Of a stretch of 64,000 nucleotides of DNA, positions 24,906 to 32,810 are shown one piece after another; the first letter of the stretch is position 1, and each line of letters begins with the position of its first letter. Position numbers and translations under genes: made by a program. The notes beneath the pieces were generated by a model. The model saw nothing but the letters and a program-made list of their open reading frames with translations. It did no database searches and was not told the origin of the DNA. The DNA comes from Verminephrobacter eiseniae EF01-2 (GTDB lineage: Bacteria; Pseudomonadota; Gammaproteobacteria; Burkholderiales; Burkholderiaceae_C): NCBI RefSeq assembly GCF_000015565.1, contig NC_008786.1, positions 2,418,001-2,482,000 of the forward strand, in the 5' to 3' direction.

Positions 24906-25889
24906 TCAGATATTGTTGAAAATGCTTCCGGCGCCAACTTGCCGCGCCCGCGCAAGGGCGAGCACGGCGATGGCGGTGTCTTGCGCGCCCGTGCCAGTGA
25001 GGTCGCAGATCGTCACCTCATCATCGCCGCGGCGACCGCCGGCCTGCCCTGCAATGACCTGGCCGAGTTCGGCAAAGCGCGCATCGGCGGCAACCACGCC
25101 CGCATGAATGGCGTGATGCAGCTCGCCAAGCACGCGTGTCTGCGACAGGCTGTCGCAGACATAGCTTGCCGCCTTGAACACGGCAGGCGCGAGTTCGTTC
25201 TTGTGCTGTGCATCCGAACCCATCGCGGTGATGTGCAAGCCTGGATGCAGGTCGTCCGCGCCGACCAGAGGTGTGCTGCTCGGCGTGCTGGTGATGACGA
25301 TATCGGCGTGGCGGAGTGCCTGATTCACGCTATCGGCAAGCGCGCATGGCACACCCTGGACTTCCTCGGCAAAACGCGCAGCGCGGTATGGATTGCGCGC
25401 CCAGACCGTTGCGTGCTCGATGTCCCGCACCAGCATCAGCGCCTGCAATTGCAATCTTGCCTGTTCGCCGGCGCCGATGACGGCGACACGCTTGGCATTG
25501 CGCCTTGACAGCCAGCGCGCCGCAACCGCGCCTGCCGCCGCCGTGCGCACCGCTGTCAGATAACCGTTGTCCAGCAGCACCGCTTCAATCAGGCCGGTGC
25601 GCGCCGACAACACCAGCATCAGCCCGTTCAGACTGGCAAGCCCAAGCGCCGGGTTGTTGAAAAACCCTGAACTGACCTTGATCGCAAAACTTTCAAAGCG
25701 CGGCAGACAGGCGGTCTTGACATCGACTTCTCCGGCATGTTCGGGAATATCGAGGCGCAGAATCGGCGGCATCGCCACCGCTTCCGTTGCCAGCGAGCGG
25801 AATGCCGCTTCAACCTGGTCGATGGCGGCGAGATCGAGCGGCACCAAGGCGCGCAATTGCGTCGCGCCGAGAATGGAAATGGATGACAT
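24906..25889 (-). CDS. eutC: Ornithine cyclodeaminase-like protein of ectoine/hydroxyectoine use
   Basis: A 327-residue member of the ornithine cyclodeaminase/mu-crystallin family. LLDNGYLTAVRTAAAGAVAARWLSR and the NAD-binding VAVIGAGEQARLQLQAL are diagnostic, with DIVITSTPSSTPLV after the Rossmann fold. In ectoine clusters this gene is EutC, placed with EutB; together they are proposed to act on the hydroxylated intermediate from 5-hydroxyectoine. One base separates it from eutB. The exact reaction is not established by the sequence. Confidence 0.87.
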   Translation of the reverse strand: MSSISILGATQLRALVPLDLAAIDQVEAAFRSLATEAVAMPPILRLDIPEHAGEVDVKTACLPRFESFAIKVSSGFFNNPALGLASLNGLMLVLSARTGLIEAVLLDNGYLTAVRTAAAGAVAARWLSRRNAKRVAVIGAGEQARLQLQALMLVRDIEHATVWARNPYRAARFAEEVQGVPCALADSVNQALRHADIVITSTPSSTPLVGADDLHPGLHITAMGSDAQHKNELAPAVFKAASYVCDSLSQTRVLGELHHAIHAGVVAADARFAELGQVIAGQAGGRRGDDEVTICDLTGTGAQDTAIAVLALARARQVGAGSIFNNI

Positions 25890-25890
25890 A

Positions 25891-26850
25891 TCACGCTGCC
25901 CCAATGAGATGGCGATGCAATTCGATATCGATATTGCAGCCACTGACAATGATCACGAGCGCTCCGCGCTCCGCGCTGAGCATGCGCTCCAGCGCCGCCG
26001 CCATGCCGACCGCCGCCGCCCCCTCCACGACCAGGCGCTCCTCGCGATAGGCATGCACGATGCCGCGTGCGATGGCGGCTTCATCGAGCAGCAGGACGCG
26101 ATCGATGAGCGCTCGCGTGAGCATGAAGGTATGCCGGTTGTCGAGTCCAATGCCGCCGCCGAGCGAGTCGGCCAGCGTCTTTACTTCATCGACGGACACC
26201 GGCTTTCCCGCCGCCAGACTCGCGTGCATGGCGGCGCCGCGCTCCATCGTGGCGCCGATCATCCGGACTTGCGGCTGTATGCCTTTCGCCGCCAGCGCGA
26301 CGCCACTGAACAAGCCGCCGCCCGACAAGGGCACGACGATGGTGGCGACATCCGGCAAGGCTTCGAGAATTTCCAGGCCAATGGTGGCTTGCCCGGCGAT
26401 CACCAGCGGATCATCGAAGGGCGGCACGCATGCGCCGCCTCGTTCGCGTGCCAGCCGCAGCGCTTCGGCCTGCGCATCGTCCTGCCCGTTGCCGACGATC
26501 ACGACGCGGGCACCGAGCGCGGCAATGGCATCGACCTTGTTCTGCGGCACCAGCGCCGACAGGCACACCGTCGCCTCCATCCCGAGCGCGCGCGCCGCAT
26601 AAGCCAGCGCGCGGCCATGGTTGCCCGTCGAGGCGGTCACGACACGCTTGACGCCCTGCTCCGCCAGCGCGACCAAGGCATTCGTGGCGCCGCGCAGTTT
26701 GAAACTGCCGGTCGGGTGAACCGTTTCCAGCTTGAGATAAACCGGTGCGCCCACCATGCGCGCCAGCGCCGGCGACGCCACCAGCGGTGTGCGGCAAATG
26801 CGCCCTGCGATGCGTTGACGCGCACGATAAACATGGGCAAGCGTGGACAT
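25891..26850 (-). CDS. eutB: Threonine dehydratase-like PLP enzyme of hydroxyectoine use
   Basis: A 319-residue fold-type II PLP enzyme. The cofactor Lys51 is in PTGSFKLRGA, TGNHGRALAYAAR binds substrate, and VPLSGGGLFSGVAL is the phosphate loop. It looks like a serine/threonine dehydratase, but next to eutC and the doe genes it matches EutB, proposed to process the hydroxylated diaminobutyrate derivative from hydroxyectoine. The upstream region carries the palindrome TGTCCTAGGACA, a candidate EnuR site, suggesting that a promoter for the eutBC-doeAB-doeX unit starts here. Confidence 0.87.
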   Translation of the reverse strand: MSTLAHVYRARQRIAGRICRTPLVASPALARMVGAPVYLKLETVHPTGSFKLRGATNALVALAEQGVKRVVTASTGNHGRALAYAARALGMEATVCLSALVPQNKVDAIAALGARVVIVGNGQDDAQAEALRLARERGGACVPPFDDPLVIAGQATIGLEILEALPDVATIVVPLSGGGLFSGVALAAKGIQPQVRMIGATMERGAAMHASLAAGKPVSVDEVKTLADSLGGGIGLDNRHTFMLTRALIDRVLLLDEAAIARGIVHAYREERLVVEGAAAVGMAAALERMLSAERGALVIIVSGCNIDIELHRHLIGAA

Positions 26851-26906
26851 GCGACAGCCTTGAATTCCAGGGCAGGCAAGTCTACTGTCCCGAATACACT
26901 TTTTTG

Positions 26907-26920
26907 ATTGTCCTAGGACA
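26907..26920. promoter_or_regulatory. Candidate EnuR operator upstream of eutB
   Basis: ATTGTCCTAGGACA contains the perfect 12-base palindrome TGTCCTAGGACA about 60 bases upstream of the eutB start. The left half ATTGTCCTAG is identical to a site between enuR and ehuB. Shared placement before both ectoine transcription units suggests recognition by EnuR. Confidence 0.6.
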
Positions 26921-26933
26921 CGTCGATAAGAAT

Positions 26934-27000
26934 GAAGAAGGAAGGCTGAAAACTGCTCCGTGATGGCGGGCGGCAAGGCGGGTTTCCTTCTTCCTCCTTC
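26934..27000. repeat. Stem-loop repeat, copy 2, at the end of enuR
   Basis: GAAGAAGG pairs with CCTTCTTC around a loop containing TGAAAACTGCTCCG and TGGCGGGCGGC, the same core as copy 1 at doeX. It ends at the enuR stop codon and likely closes the enuR transcript before the eutB promoter. Confidence 0.6.
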
Positions 27001-28396
27001 AACTGAAGTCGTGCACATGCGGATATTGCTCGAACACTTCCCGAATCGTTTCGACCGCCGCCTTGAAACTGCTGTCGCTGATCTCCGCGCCCACGCACAG
27101 GCGCACTGCCTTGGGCTTGCGGGCGCCATGCACGACGAACGGGTCGGGCAAGGTGAGCGCGATGCGGCGCCTGCGCAGTTCGCGTGTGATGAGATCGACC
27201 TGCCAGTTGTCGGGCACGCGCAGCCAGACGGATAGCGCATGGGGATGGCCGCCCAGCACATAGGCGCCGAGCACTTCGCGCACCACGGTCTGCCGCGCCG
27301 CCAGCCGCTCGCGCTGAATCGCAACCAGCCGCTGCGCGGTGCCATCCATGATCCAGCGGGTGGCGATTTCCGCCATCGGCGCAGAGGCCATCCAACTGCT
27401 CACGCGCAATATGCTCTCGGCGCGCAGCGCGAGGCGCCGCGGCATGGCCAGATAGCCGGTGCGCAGCCCGCTCAGCACCGATTTCGTCATGCTCGTGCAG
27501 TAAAACGCAAGCTCCGGGATCAGGCTTGCGATGGGCGTTTGCGCCTTGGCCGGCAGCGCGCCATGAACATCGTCCTCGATCACGTTCACGCCATAGCGTT
27601 CGGCAATGCGCGCAATGGCGCGGCGCCGCGAGTCGGGCATCAATGCCACCGTGGGGTTGTTCAAGGTGGGGGTGCAGACCAGTGCGCTGACACGTTCGCT
27701 GTTGCAGATTTCCTCGAAGTGATCGGGACGGATGCCATGCTCGTCGATGTCGAGGCCCTTGAGCGTAAAGCCGAGCACATTGGCCAGGCCGATCACGCCG
27801 TGGTCTGTCAGGCTCTCGCACAGCACCGTATCGCCAGGACCGACGACGGACGCCAGCGCCAGAAAAATGCCGTGCGCCGCGCCATTCGTGACCAGCAGGG
27901 TGTCTGCCCTGGCCGGCATGTTGAGCGCGGCGAGCCAGGCCACGCCCGCCTGCCGGTGGTGCTCGAAACCGGCGATAGGCCGACAGGCGCGAATCCAGGG
28001 CTGCTCCTCGATGGTCGAGAAACTCGCGCAGACCTTGCGCCACATCGCATCGTGTTCCCGCGTATGGACGATGCGCGCAATCGAAAAATCAACCACCGAG
28101 CGCTCATCCTTGTCCAGCATATAGCTCGACATCGCCTCGGTGACACGCGCAGAGACAAAACTCCCGCGCCCGACCTCGCAGCGGATCAGGCCGTGCCGCT
28201 CCAGTTCCTTATAGGCATTGGTGACGGTCTGGACGCTGATTTTCAGGTCGGCGGCAACTTCGCGCTGCGGCGGCAGGCGCATGCCGGAAGGCAGCGCCGC
28301 GCTCTCGATATCGCTGGCAATCGCCTTCACCAGTTGCTTGTACTTCGACTGGACTCCCTGCCCCGTTTGCACCGCCTCACGCCACCGCTGGTTCAT
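26999..28396 (-). CDS. enuR: MocR/GntR-type ectoine regulator
   Basis: A 465-residue MocR protein: a GntR winged helix (residues ~18-85; LPSGMRLPPQREVAADLKISVQTVTNAYKELERHGLI) fused to an aminotransferase-like domain. PLP would bind Lys305 in TSMTKSVLSGLRTGYLAMPRR, close to the known Lys302 of Ruegeria EnuR. EnuR represses ectoine genes until a diaminobutyrate-type inducer reacts with its PLP. It is divergent from ehuB; a TTGTCCTAGTCCAA site in between is a likely operator for both directions. Confidence 0.9.
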   Translation of the reverse strand: MNQRWREAVQTGQGVQSKYKQLVKAIASDIESAALPSGMRLPPQREVAADLKISVQTVTNAYKELERHGLIRCEVGRGSFVSARVTEAMSSYMLDKDERSVVDFSIARIVHTREHDAMWRKVCASFSTIEEQPWIRACRPIAGFEHHRQAGVAWLAALNMPARADTLLVTNGAAHGIFLALASVVGPGDTVLCESLTDHGVIGLANVLGFTLKGLDIDEHGIRPDHFEEICNSERVSALVCTPTLNNPTVALMPDSRRRAIARIAERYGVNVIEDDVHGALPAKAQTPIASLIPELAFYCTSMTKSVLSGLRTGYLAMPRRLALRAESILRVSSWMASAPMAEIATRWIMDGTAQRLVAIQRERLAARQTVVREVLGAYVLGGHPHALSVWLRVPDNWQVDLITRELRRRRIALTLPDPFVVHGARKPKAVRLCVGAEISDSSFKAAVETIREVFEQYPHVHDFS

Positions 28397-28442
28397 TTTC
28401 GGTTCCGCTCTTGCCTAGTGTCGCAAACGGCAGTTTGAAAAC

Positions 28443-28474
28443 ATTGTCCTAGTCCAATCAGAAGCAAATTATAT
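28443..28474 (+). promoter_or_regulatory. Candidate ehuB promoter overlapping an EnuR operator
   Basis: TTGTCC (28445-28450) and TTATAT (28469-28474) are 18 bases apart, giving a plausible sigma-70 promoter for ehuB. The -35 box is inside ATTGTCCTAGTCCAAT, half of which repeats the site before eutB. On the opposite strand TTGGAC lies in the same block, so a bound repressor would cover both promoters. Confidence 0.55.
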
Positions 28475-28557
28475 GGCCTGTATGCTACGTTTCGTGGCGC
28501 TCTCGAATCGGGCACATGTCCCGTTTTGCCCAGGCTGCCAAACAAAGGAGACCAGAC

Positions 28558-29403
28558 ATGAAGTTCAAGCATGGAATGCTCGGAATACTTTGCATCATGG
28601 TAGCGGGGCTGCTGCAAGTCTCCGCCGCAAGCGCTGAAACCACCTTGCAGCGCATCGTGCGCACCAGCGAGGTGCGCATCGGCTATGCCAACGAAAATCC
28701 CTTCGCCTACACGACACCGGACGGCGTCGTCACTGGCGAATCGCCCGAAATCGCCCGGAAAGTCTTCGCCAGACTGGGGGTGAAAAAAGTGGATGCCGTG
28801 TTGACCGAATGGGGCGCGCTCATTCCCGGCTTGCGCGCCGGACGCTTCGACGTGATCGCAGCGGGCATGTATGTCACGCCTGGGCGCTGCAAGCAGGTCG
28901 CTTTCGCCGATCCGCAATACCAGATCGCCGACACGCTGCTGGTATTGAAGGGCAACCCGAAGGGTCTCAAGAGCTATGCCGATATCGCCAGACAGGCCAA
29001 CGTCAAACTTGCCGTGATGGCCGGCACGGCAGAACTCGGCTATGCGCGCAAGGCCGGCATCAAGGATGGGCAGATTTTGCAGGTGCCCGACACCACCGCG
29101 CAATTGCAGGCCGTGCGCACACGCCGCGCCGATGCCGCAGTCGGCACCGCGCTGACGATGAAGAGCCTCGCGGCAAAAGGCGGCGCGCAACTCGAAGCCC
29201 TCGACGATTTTATCGACGACCCCAAACACACCGGCTACGGCGCGCTTGCGTTCCGCCCCGAAGATGCCGACCTGCGCGATGCCGTCAACGAGGTGCTGCA
29301 CGCCTGGCTCGGCACCGACGATCATCTGAAGACGGTTGCTCCGTTCGGCTTCGACAAGAGCAATCTGTCGGCGAAAAAGAGCGGAGAACTTTGCGGCGGC
29401 TGA
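28558..29403 (+). CDS. ehuB: Ectoine/hydroxyectoine ABC transporter binding protein
   Basis: A 281-residue periplasmic amino-acid-type binding protein. The signal peptide (MKFKHGMLGILCIMVAGLL, cleavage near ASA) is followed by VRIGYANENPFAYTTPDGVVTGESPEIARKV and GRFDVIAAGMYVTPGRCKQVAFADP, the standard cluster 3 pattern, and aromatic residues of the kind that hold ectoine. GGAG precedes the ATG. It heads ehuBCDA, divergent from enuR. The ectoine substrate is inferred from the complete catabolic set beside it. Confidence 0.88.
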   Translation: MKFKHGMLGILCIMVAGLLQVSAASAETTLQRIVRTSEVRIGYANENPFAYTTPDGVVTGESPEIARKVFARLGVKKVDAVLTEWGALIPGLRAGRFDVIAAGMYVTPGRCKQVAFADPQYQIADTLLVLKGNPKGLKSYADIARQANVKLAVMAGTAELGYARKAGIKDGQILQVPDTTAQLQAVRTRRADAAVGTALTMKSLAAKGGAQLEALDDFIDDPKHTGYGALAFRPEDADLRDAVNEVLHAWLGTDDHLKTVAPFGFDKSNLSAKKSGELCGG

Positions 29404-29463
29404 GGTAAAAACACCTTCCCCAACGCGCCGCCTCCCGCCGTTCGAGCCAGGACAGGAATAGCC

Positions 29464-30132
29464 ATGCGTGAACTCATGCCCCTGTTGATGAAGGGCACCC
29501 TCGTCACCATCGAGATCGCCCTCTACAGCATCCTGCTGGCGATTGTGATGGCGGGCCTCGCCACTGCGCTGCGCACTGCGCCGCTGCGCGTGGTGCGCTG
29601 GACCGGCAATATTTATGTCGAGGTGTTCCGCGGCACTTCCCTGCTGGTGCAGTTGTTCTGGTTCTTCTTTGTGCTGCCGCTGGCGCCCTTCAATATTGAA
29701 CTGACGCCCTTTACCGTCGCCATCGTCGGCCTGGGGCTGCACTACGGGGCATATGGCTCGGAACTTCTGCGCGGCGCGCTGCACTCGGTGCCGAATGGGC
29801 AATACGAAGCAGCGCTCGCACTCAATATGAGCGCCGCCACACGCATGCGCCGCATCGTGCTGCCGCAGGCGCTTCTCAACGCGCTGCCGCCGGCGACCAA
29901 CCTGATGATCGAATTGCTCAAGGGCACCTCGTTAGTCTCGCTGATCACGCTCTCTGACCTCACCTTCCGCGCGCGCCAGCTCGACGAATCCACCTTCAGG
30001 ACCGCCGAAATCTTCTCGCTGACGCTGGTGATCTACTTCGTGCTGGCGCAGACCATCTCGTATGCCATGCGCCACGTCGAGCGGCGCCTGGGCAAACACA
30101 TCAGCGGCCACGGCGCCGCCCCCGGCAAATGA
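29464..30132 (+). CDS. ehuC: Ectoine/hydroxyectoine ABC transporter permease
   Basis: A 222-residue HisM/GlnP-type membrane protein with about five spans. VEVFRGTSLLVQLFWFFFVLPL and YEAALALNMSAATRMRRIVLPQALLNALPPATNLMIELLKGTSL (EAA loop) are typical of polar amino acid permeases. It pairs with EhuD as a heterodimeric channel; their genes overlap in ATGA. The gap of 60 bases after ehuB has no clear terminator. Confidence 0.9.
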   Translation: MRELMPLLMKGTLVTIEIALYSILLAIVMAGLATALRTAPLRVVRWTGNIYVEVFRGTSLLVQLFWFFFVLPLAPFNIELTPFTVAIVGLGLHYGAYGSELLRGALHSVPNGQYEAALALNMSAATRMRRIVLPQALLNALPPATNLMIELLKGTSLVSLITLSDLTFRARQLDESTFRTAEIFSLTLVIYFVLAQTISYAMRHVERRLGKHISGHGAAPGK

Positions 30133-30791
30133 CGACGCACTTCTTCGACATGCAGTACGCGCTGCGCATCCTGCCGGAACTGTTGCGCGCATCGGTGCAC
30201 ACCATCGGCATCACCCTGGCCGGCTTTGCCATCGCGCTCGTGCTGGGCCTGATGCTCGCCATCATGCGGCGCAGCGAGACCCGATTCATCGCGAAGCCGA
30301 CCGCATTTTTCATCGAATTCATCCGCAGCACGCCGCTGTTGATTCAGGTGTATATGCTGTTCTACGTCGCGCCACTGTATGGCATCACGATGTCGGCGCT
30401 CACCGCAGGCACGCTCGGCATCGCCGTGCATTACGCCTGTTACGTGTCGGAGGTCTATCGCGCCGGCTTGAATGGCGTGGCGCGCGGGCAATGGGAAGCC
30501 GCCTGCGCGCTGTCGCTCTCGCCGTGGCGCACCTATAGCGGCATCATCTTGCCGCAGGCCATCCGCCCCATTCTCCCCGCGCTTGGCAACTACTTCGTGG
30601 CGATGTTCAAGGACACGCCGGTGCTCTCCGCCATCACCGTGGTCGAACTGATGCAGCAGGCGAAGAACATCGGCTCCGAGACCTTCCGCTTTCTCGAACC
30701 GATCACGCTGGCCGGACTATTCTTTCTGTTGATCAGCGTGACATGCGCCTCCTGCCTGCGCCAGCTCGAACACCGCGTGAGGCTGCCATGA
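30129..30791 (+). CDS. ehuD: Ectoine/hydroxyectoine ABC transporter permease
   Basis: A 220-residue permease of the same family as the preceding gene. IEFIRSTPLLIQVYMLFYVAPLYG and the coupling loop WEAACALSLSPWRTYSGIILPQAIRPILPALGNYFVAMFKDTPV are clear. It starts inside the ehuC stop codon, so translation is coupled and equal amounts of the two channel halves are expected. The ATPase gene follows after ~75 bases. Confidence 0.9.
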   Translation: MTTHFFDMQYALRILPELLRASVHTIGITLAGFAIALVLGLMLAIMRRSETRFIAKPTAFFIEFIRSTPLLIQVYMLFYVAPLYGITMSALTAGTLGIAVHYACYVSEVYRAGLNGVARGQWEAACALSLSPWRTYSGIILPQAIRPILPALGNYFVAMFKDTPVLSAITVVELMQQAKNIGSETFRFLEPITLAGLFFLLISVTCASCLRQLEHRVRLP

Positions 30792-30867
30792 ACACGGGTC
30801 CGCCATCGTCGCGCAGCACCCATCCGGGCCGCGACGCGGCACGCTGATGGAACACCGGGAGAAGCAA

Positions 30868-31671
30868 ATGCAACCAGAGCCTGCACCAGATGCGTCAGCC
30901 ACCCCGATGGTGCGCTTCAAGGGCGCCACCAAGCGCTATGGCGCGCTCACCGTGATCGATGCACTCCATCTCGATGTCGCCCGCAACGAGAAACTTGCGA
31001 TCATCGGGCCGAGCGGCTCGGGCAAATCCACCTTGCTGCGCGTGCTGATGACGTTAGACCCGCTCACCGATGGCGTGATCGAAGTGGACGGCGAACCGCT
31101 CACGCACATGTGGCGCAGCGGCGAGCTCGTCACAGCTTCCAAACGCCATGTGCGGCAGGTGCGCAGCAAGATCGGCATGGTGTTCCAGAGCTTCAACCTG
31201 TTTGCGCACATGACCGCCATCGAGAACACGATAGAAGCGCCATTGCGCGTGCTTGGCATGTCGAAGAAGGAGGCCAGCGAGCGCGGCCGCGAGCTTCTTT
31301 CCATGGTTGGTCTGGCCGACAAATGCCATCACTACCCGTCACAGTTGTCGGGTGGCCAGCAGCAGCGCGTAGCCATCGCGCGCGCACTCGCCATGCGTCC
31401 GAAAATCATGCTCTTTGACGAAGTGACTTCTGCGCTCGACCCCGAATTGTGCGGCGAAGTGTTGAACGTCATCCGCAAGCTCGGCAGCGAGCACAACCTG
31501 ACCATGCTGATGGTCACGCACCAGATGGGTTTTGCGAAGGAGTTTGCCGATCGCGTGTGCTTCTTCTCGCAAGGCAAGGTCATCGAGCAGGCAGCGCCGC
31601 AGCAATTCTTCTCCGCGCCACAGCACGAGCGCACGCAACAGTTTTTGCGGGCCGTTACGCAGGCCCTGTGA
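30868..31671 (+). CDS. ehuA: Ectoine/hydroxyectoine ABC transporter ATP-binding protein
   Basis: A 267-residue polar amino acid-type ATPase (GlnQ/HisP class). Walker A GPSGSGKST, Q-loop MVFQSFNLFAHMT, signature QLSGGQQQRVAIARAL and Walker B IMLFDEVTSALDPE are intact; the B motif has Glu-Val in place of the usual Glu-Pro, common in this group. The chosen ATG has GGGAG seven bases upstream; another Met seven codons earlier is possible. It powers import by EhuBCD and is the last gene of the locus; the following 260 bases hold no clear gene. Confidence 0.9.
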   Translation: MQPEPAPDASATPMVRFKGATKRYGALTVIDALHLDVARNEKLAIIGPSGSGKSTLLRVLMTLDPLTDGVIEVDGEPLTHMWRSGELVTASKRHVRQVRSKIGMVFQSFNLFAHMTAIENTIEAPLRVLGMSKKEASERGRELLSMVGLADKCHHYPSQLSGGQQQRVAIARALAMRPKIMLFDEVTSALDPELCGEVLNVIRKLGSEHNLTMLMVTHQMGFAKEFADRVCFFSQGKVIEQAAPQQFFSAPQHERTQQFLRAVTQAL

Positions 31672-31934
31672 GTGATGACTGCTTTGCTCGCGCCAGCATA
31701 TTGAACACACTGGAAAAAAATGGCAGAAGGCGGGGTTTTTCGAGGCCCGGTGGAAAGCAGGTCTTGCCGGGTACGACGACTTCGACGACATCGCTTAGAT
31801 ACCGCTGGACGCAAACACCGTCCACGGATGCGTTCCAGGCCGCCGTGCGCGCCGGCGCGCCGGCCGGCGGCCAGCACAATCCGTTATCCTGATGGCCTGT
31901 CCCACTCATTGCATGCAGTGCACGCACACACGAA

Positions 31935-32810
31935 GTGTCTGACCCGCATCCCGCGCGCTGGCCCGAGAGGGAGGGCAAGCGCAGTTTCTTGCAGAAAGTG
32001 GTCGAGTTCATCCATCCCGGGCCGGATTCCATGGAGGAACTCAGCGCCACCCTGGCCGAGGCTGAAAACAACCAGGTCATTGGTGCCGACGCGCGCGTGA
32101 TGATCGAGCGCGTCATCCGCATGGACGACATGACGGCCGGTGATGTGATGGTGGCGGCGCCCCGCATGGACCTGATCCACATCGATGCGTCGCCCGATGC
32201 GCTGCTGGAACAGGTCATCGGCACCGCGCATTCGCGGTTTCCGGTGTACCAGGGGGCGCGCGAGAACATCATCGGCATCCTGCTGGCCAAGGATCTGCTC
32301 AAGCTGCAACGGGCTCCGGAACTGAACATCCGTGCGCTGCTGCGGCCGACCTGGTTCGTGCCCGAGAGCAAGAGGCTGAACGATTTGCTGCGCGAATTCA
32401 GGAGCAACCGCAACCACCTGGCCATCGTCATCGACGAGTTTGGCCGTGTGGCCGGACTGATCACCATCGAGGATGTGCTCGAGCAGATCGTGGGCGAGAT
32501 CGAGGACGAGTTCGACATCCCCGAAGACGAGGGCGACATCTTCAGCCTGGCCGACCACAGCTACCGTGTCAGCGGCGACACGCCGATCGAGCGCGTGGCG
32601 CAGGCTTTTGCCGTCAACATCCTGGGCAGCGACCCGGACGCGCGCTTTGACACCATTGGCGGCCTGATCGCCCATCAAATCGGCCATGTGCCCACGCGGG
32701 GCGATCAGTTGCAACTCGCTGGCCTGCACTTCGTCGTGCTGCACGCCAAGGGCGGTGCGGTGCGGTGGTTCAAAGTGTCCCGGGTCGAAGAGACCGGCGC
32801 CGGCGACTGA
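31935..32810 (+). CDS. corC: CorC/YbeX-type CBS-domain protein
   Basis: A 291-residue cytoplasmic protein with two CBS domains (about residues 65-185, with TAGDVMVAAPRMDLIHID and HLAIVIDEFGRVAGLITIEDVLEQIVGEIEDE) and a C-terminal CorC/HlyC transporter-associated domain (SYRVSGDTPIERV to the end). It lacks the membrane domain of larger family members. It begins with GTG. CorC homologues are linked to magnesium/cobalt efflux or membrane maintenance. The stop overlaps the lnt ATG, the conserved corC-lnt pairing of proteobacteria. Confidence 0.92.
   Translation: MSDPHPARWPEREGKRSFLQKVVEFIHPGPDSMEELSATLAEAENNQVIGADARVMIERVIRMDDMTAGDVMVAAPRMDLIHIDASPDALLEQVIGTAHSRFPVYQGARENIIGILLAKDLLKLQRAPELNIRALLRPTWFVPESKRLNDLLREFRSNRNHLAIVIDEFGRVAGLITIEDVLEQIVGEIEDEFDIPEDEGDIFSLADHSYRVSGDTPIERVAQAFAVNILGSDPDARFDTIGGLIAHQIGHVPTRGDQLQLAGLHFVVLHAKGGAVRWFKVSRVEETGAGD

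Noticed and set aside
28415..28424. CTAGTGTCGC upstream of enuR, like the end of the inverted-repeat element
   Set aside because: Only ten bases match and neither the rest of the terminal repeat nor a second end is present nearby, so it is probably chance.
31721..31798. Possible coding remnant after ehuA reading KAGFFEARWKAGLAGYDDFDDIA
   Set aside because: The stretch looks protein-like and ends at a stop, but it has no start, no upstream continuation and I cannot assign it to a family.
31672..31934. tRNA or small RNA gene in the gap before corC, and in the gaps before glyQ and gmhB
   Set aside because: No cloverleaf, CCA end or anticodon-arm pattern could be found by eye in these gaps. A covariance search would settle it.
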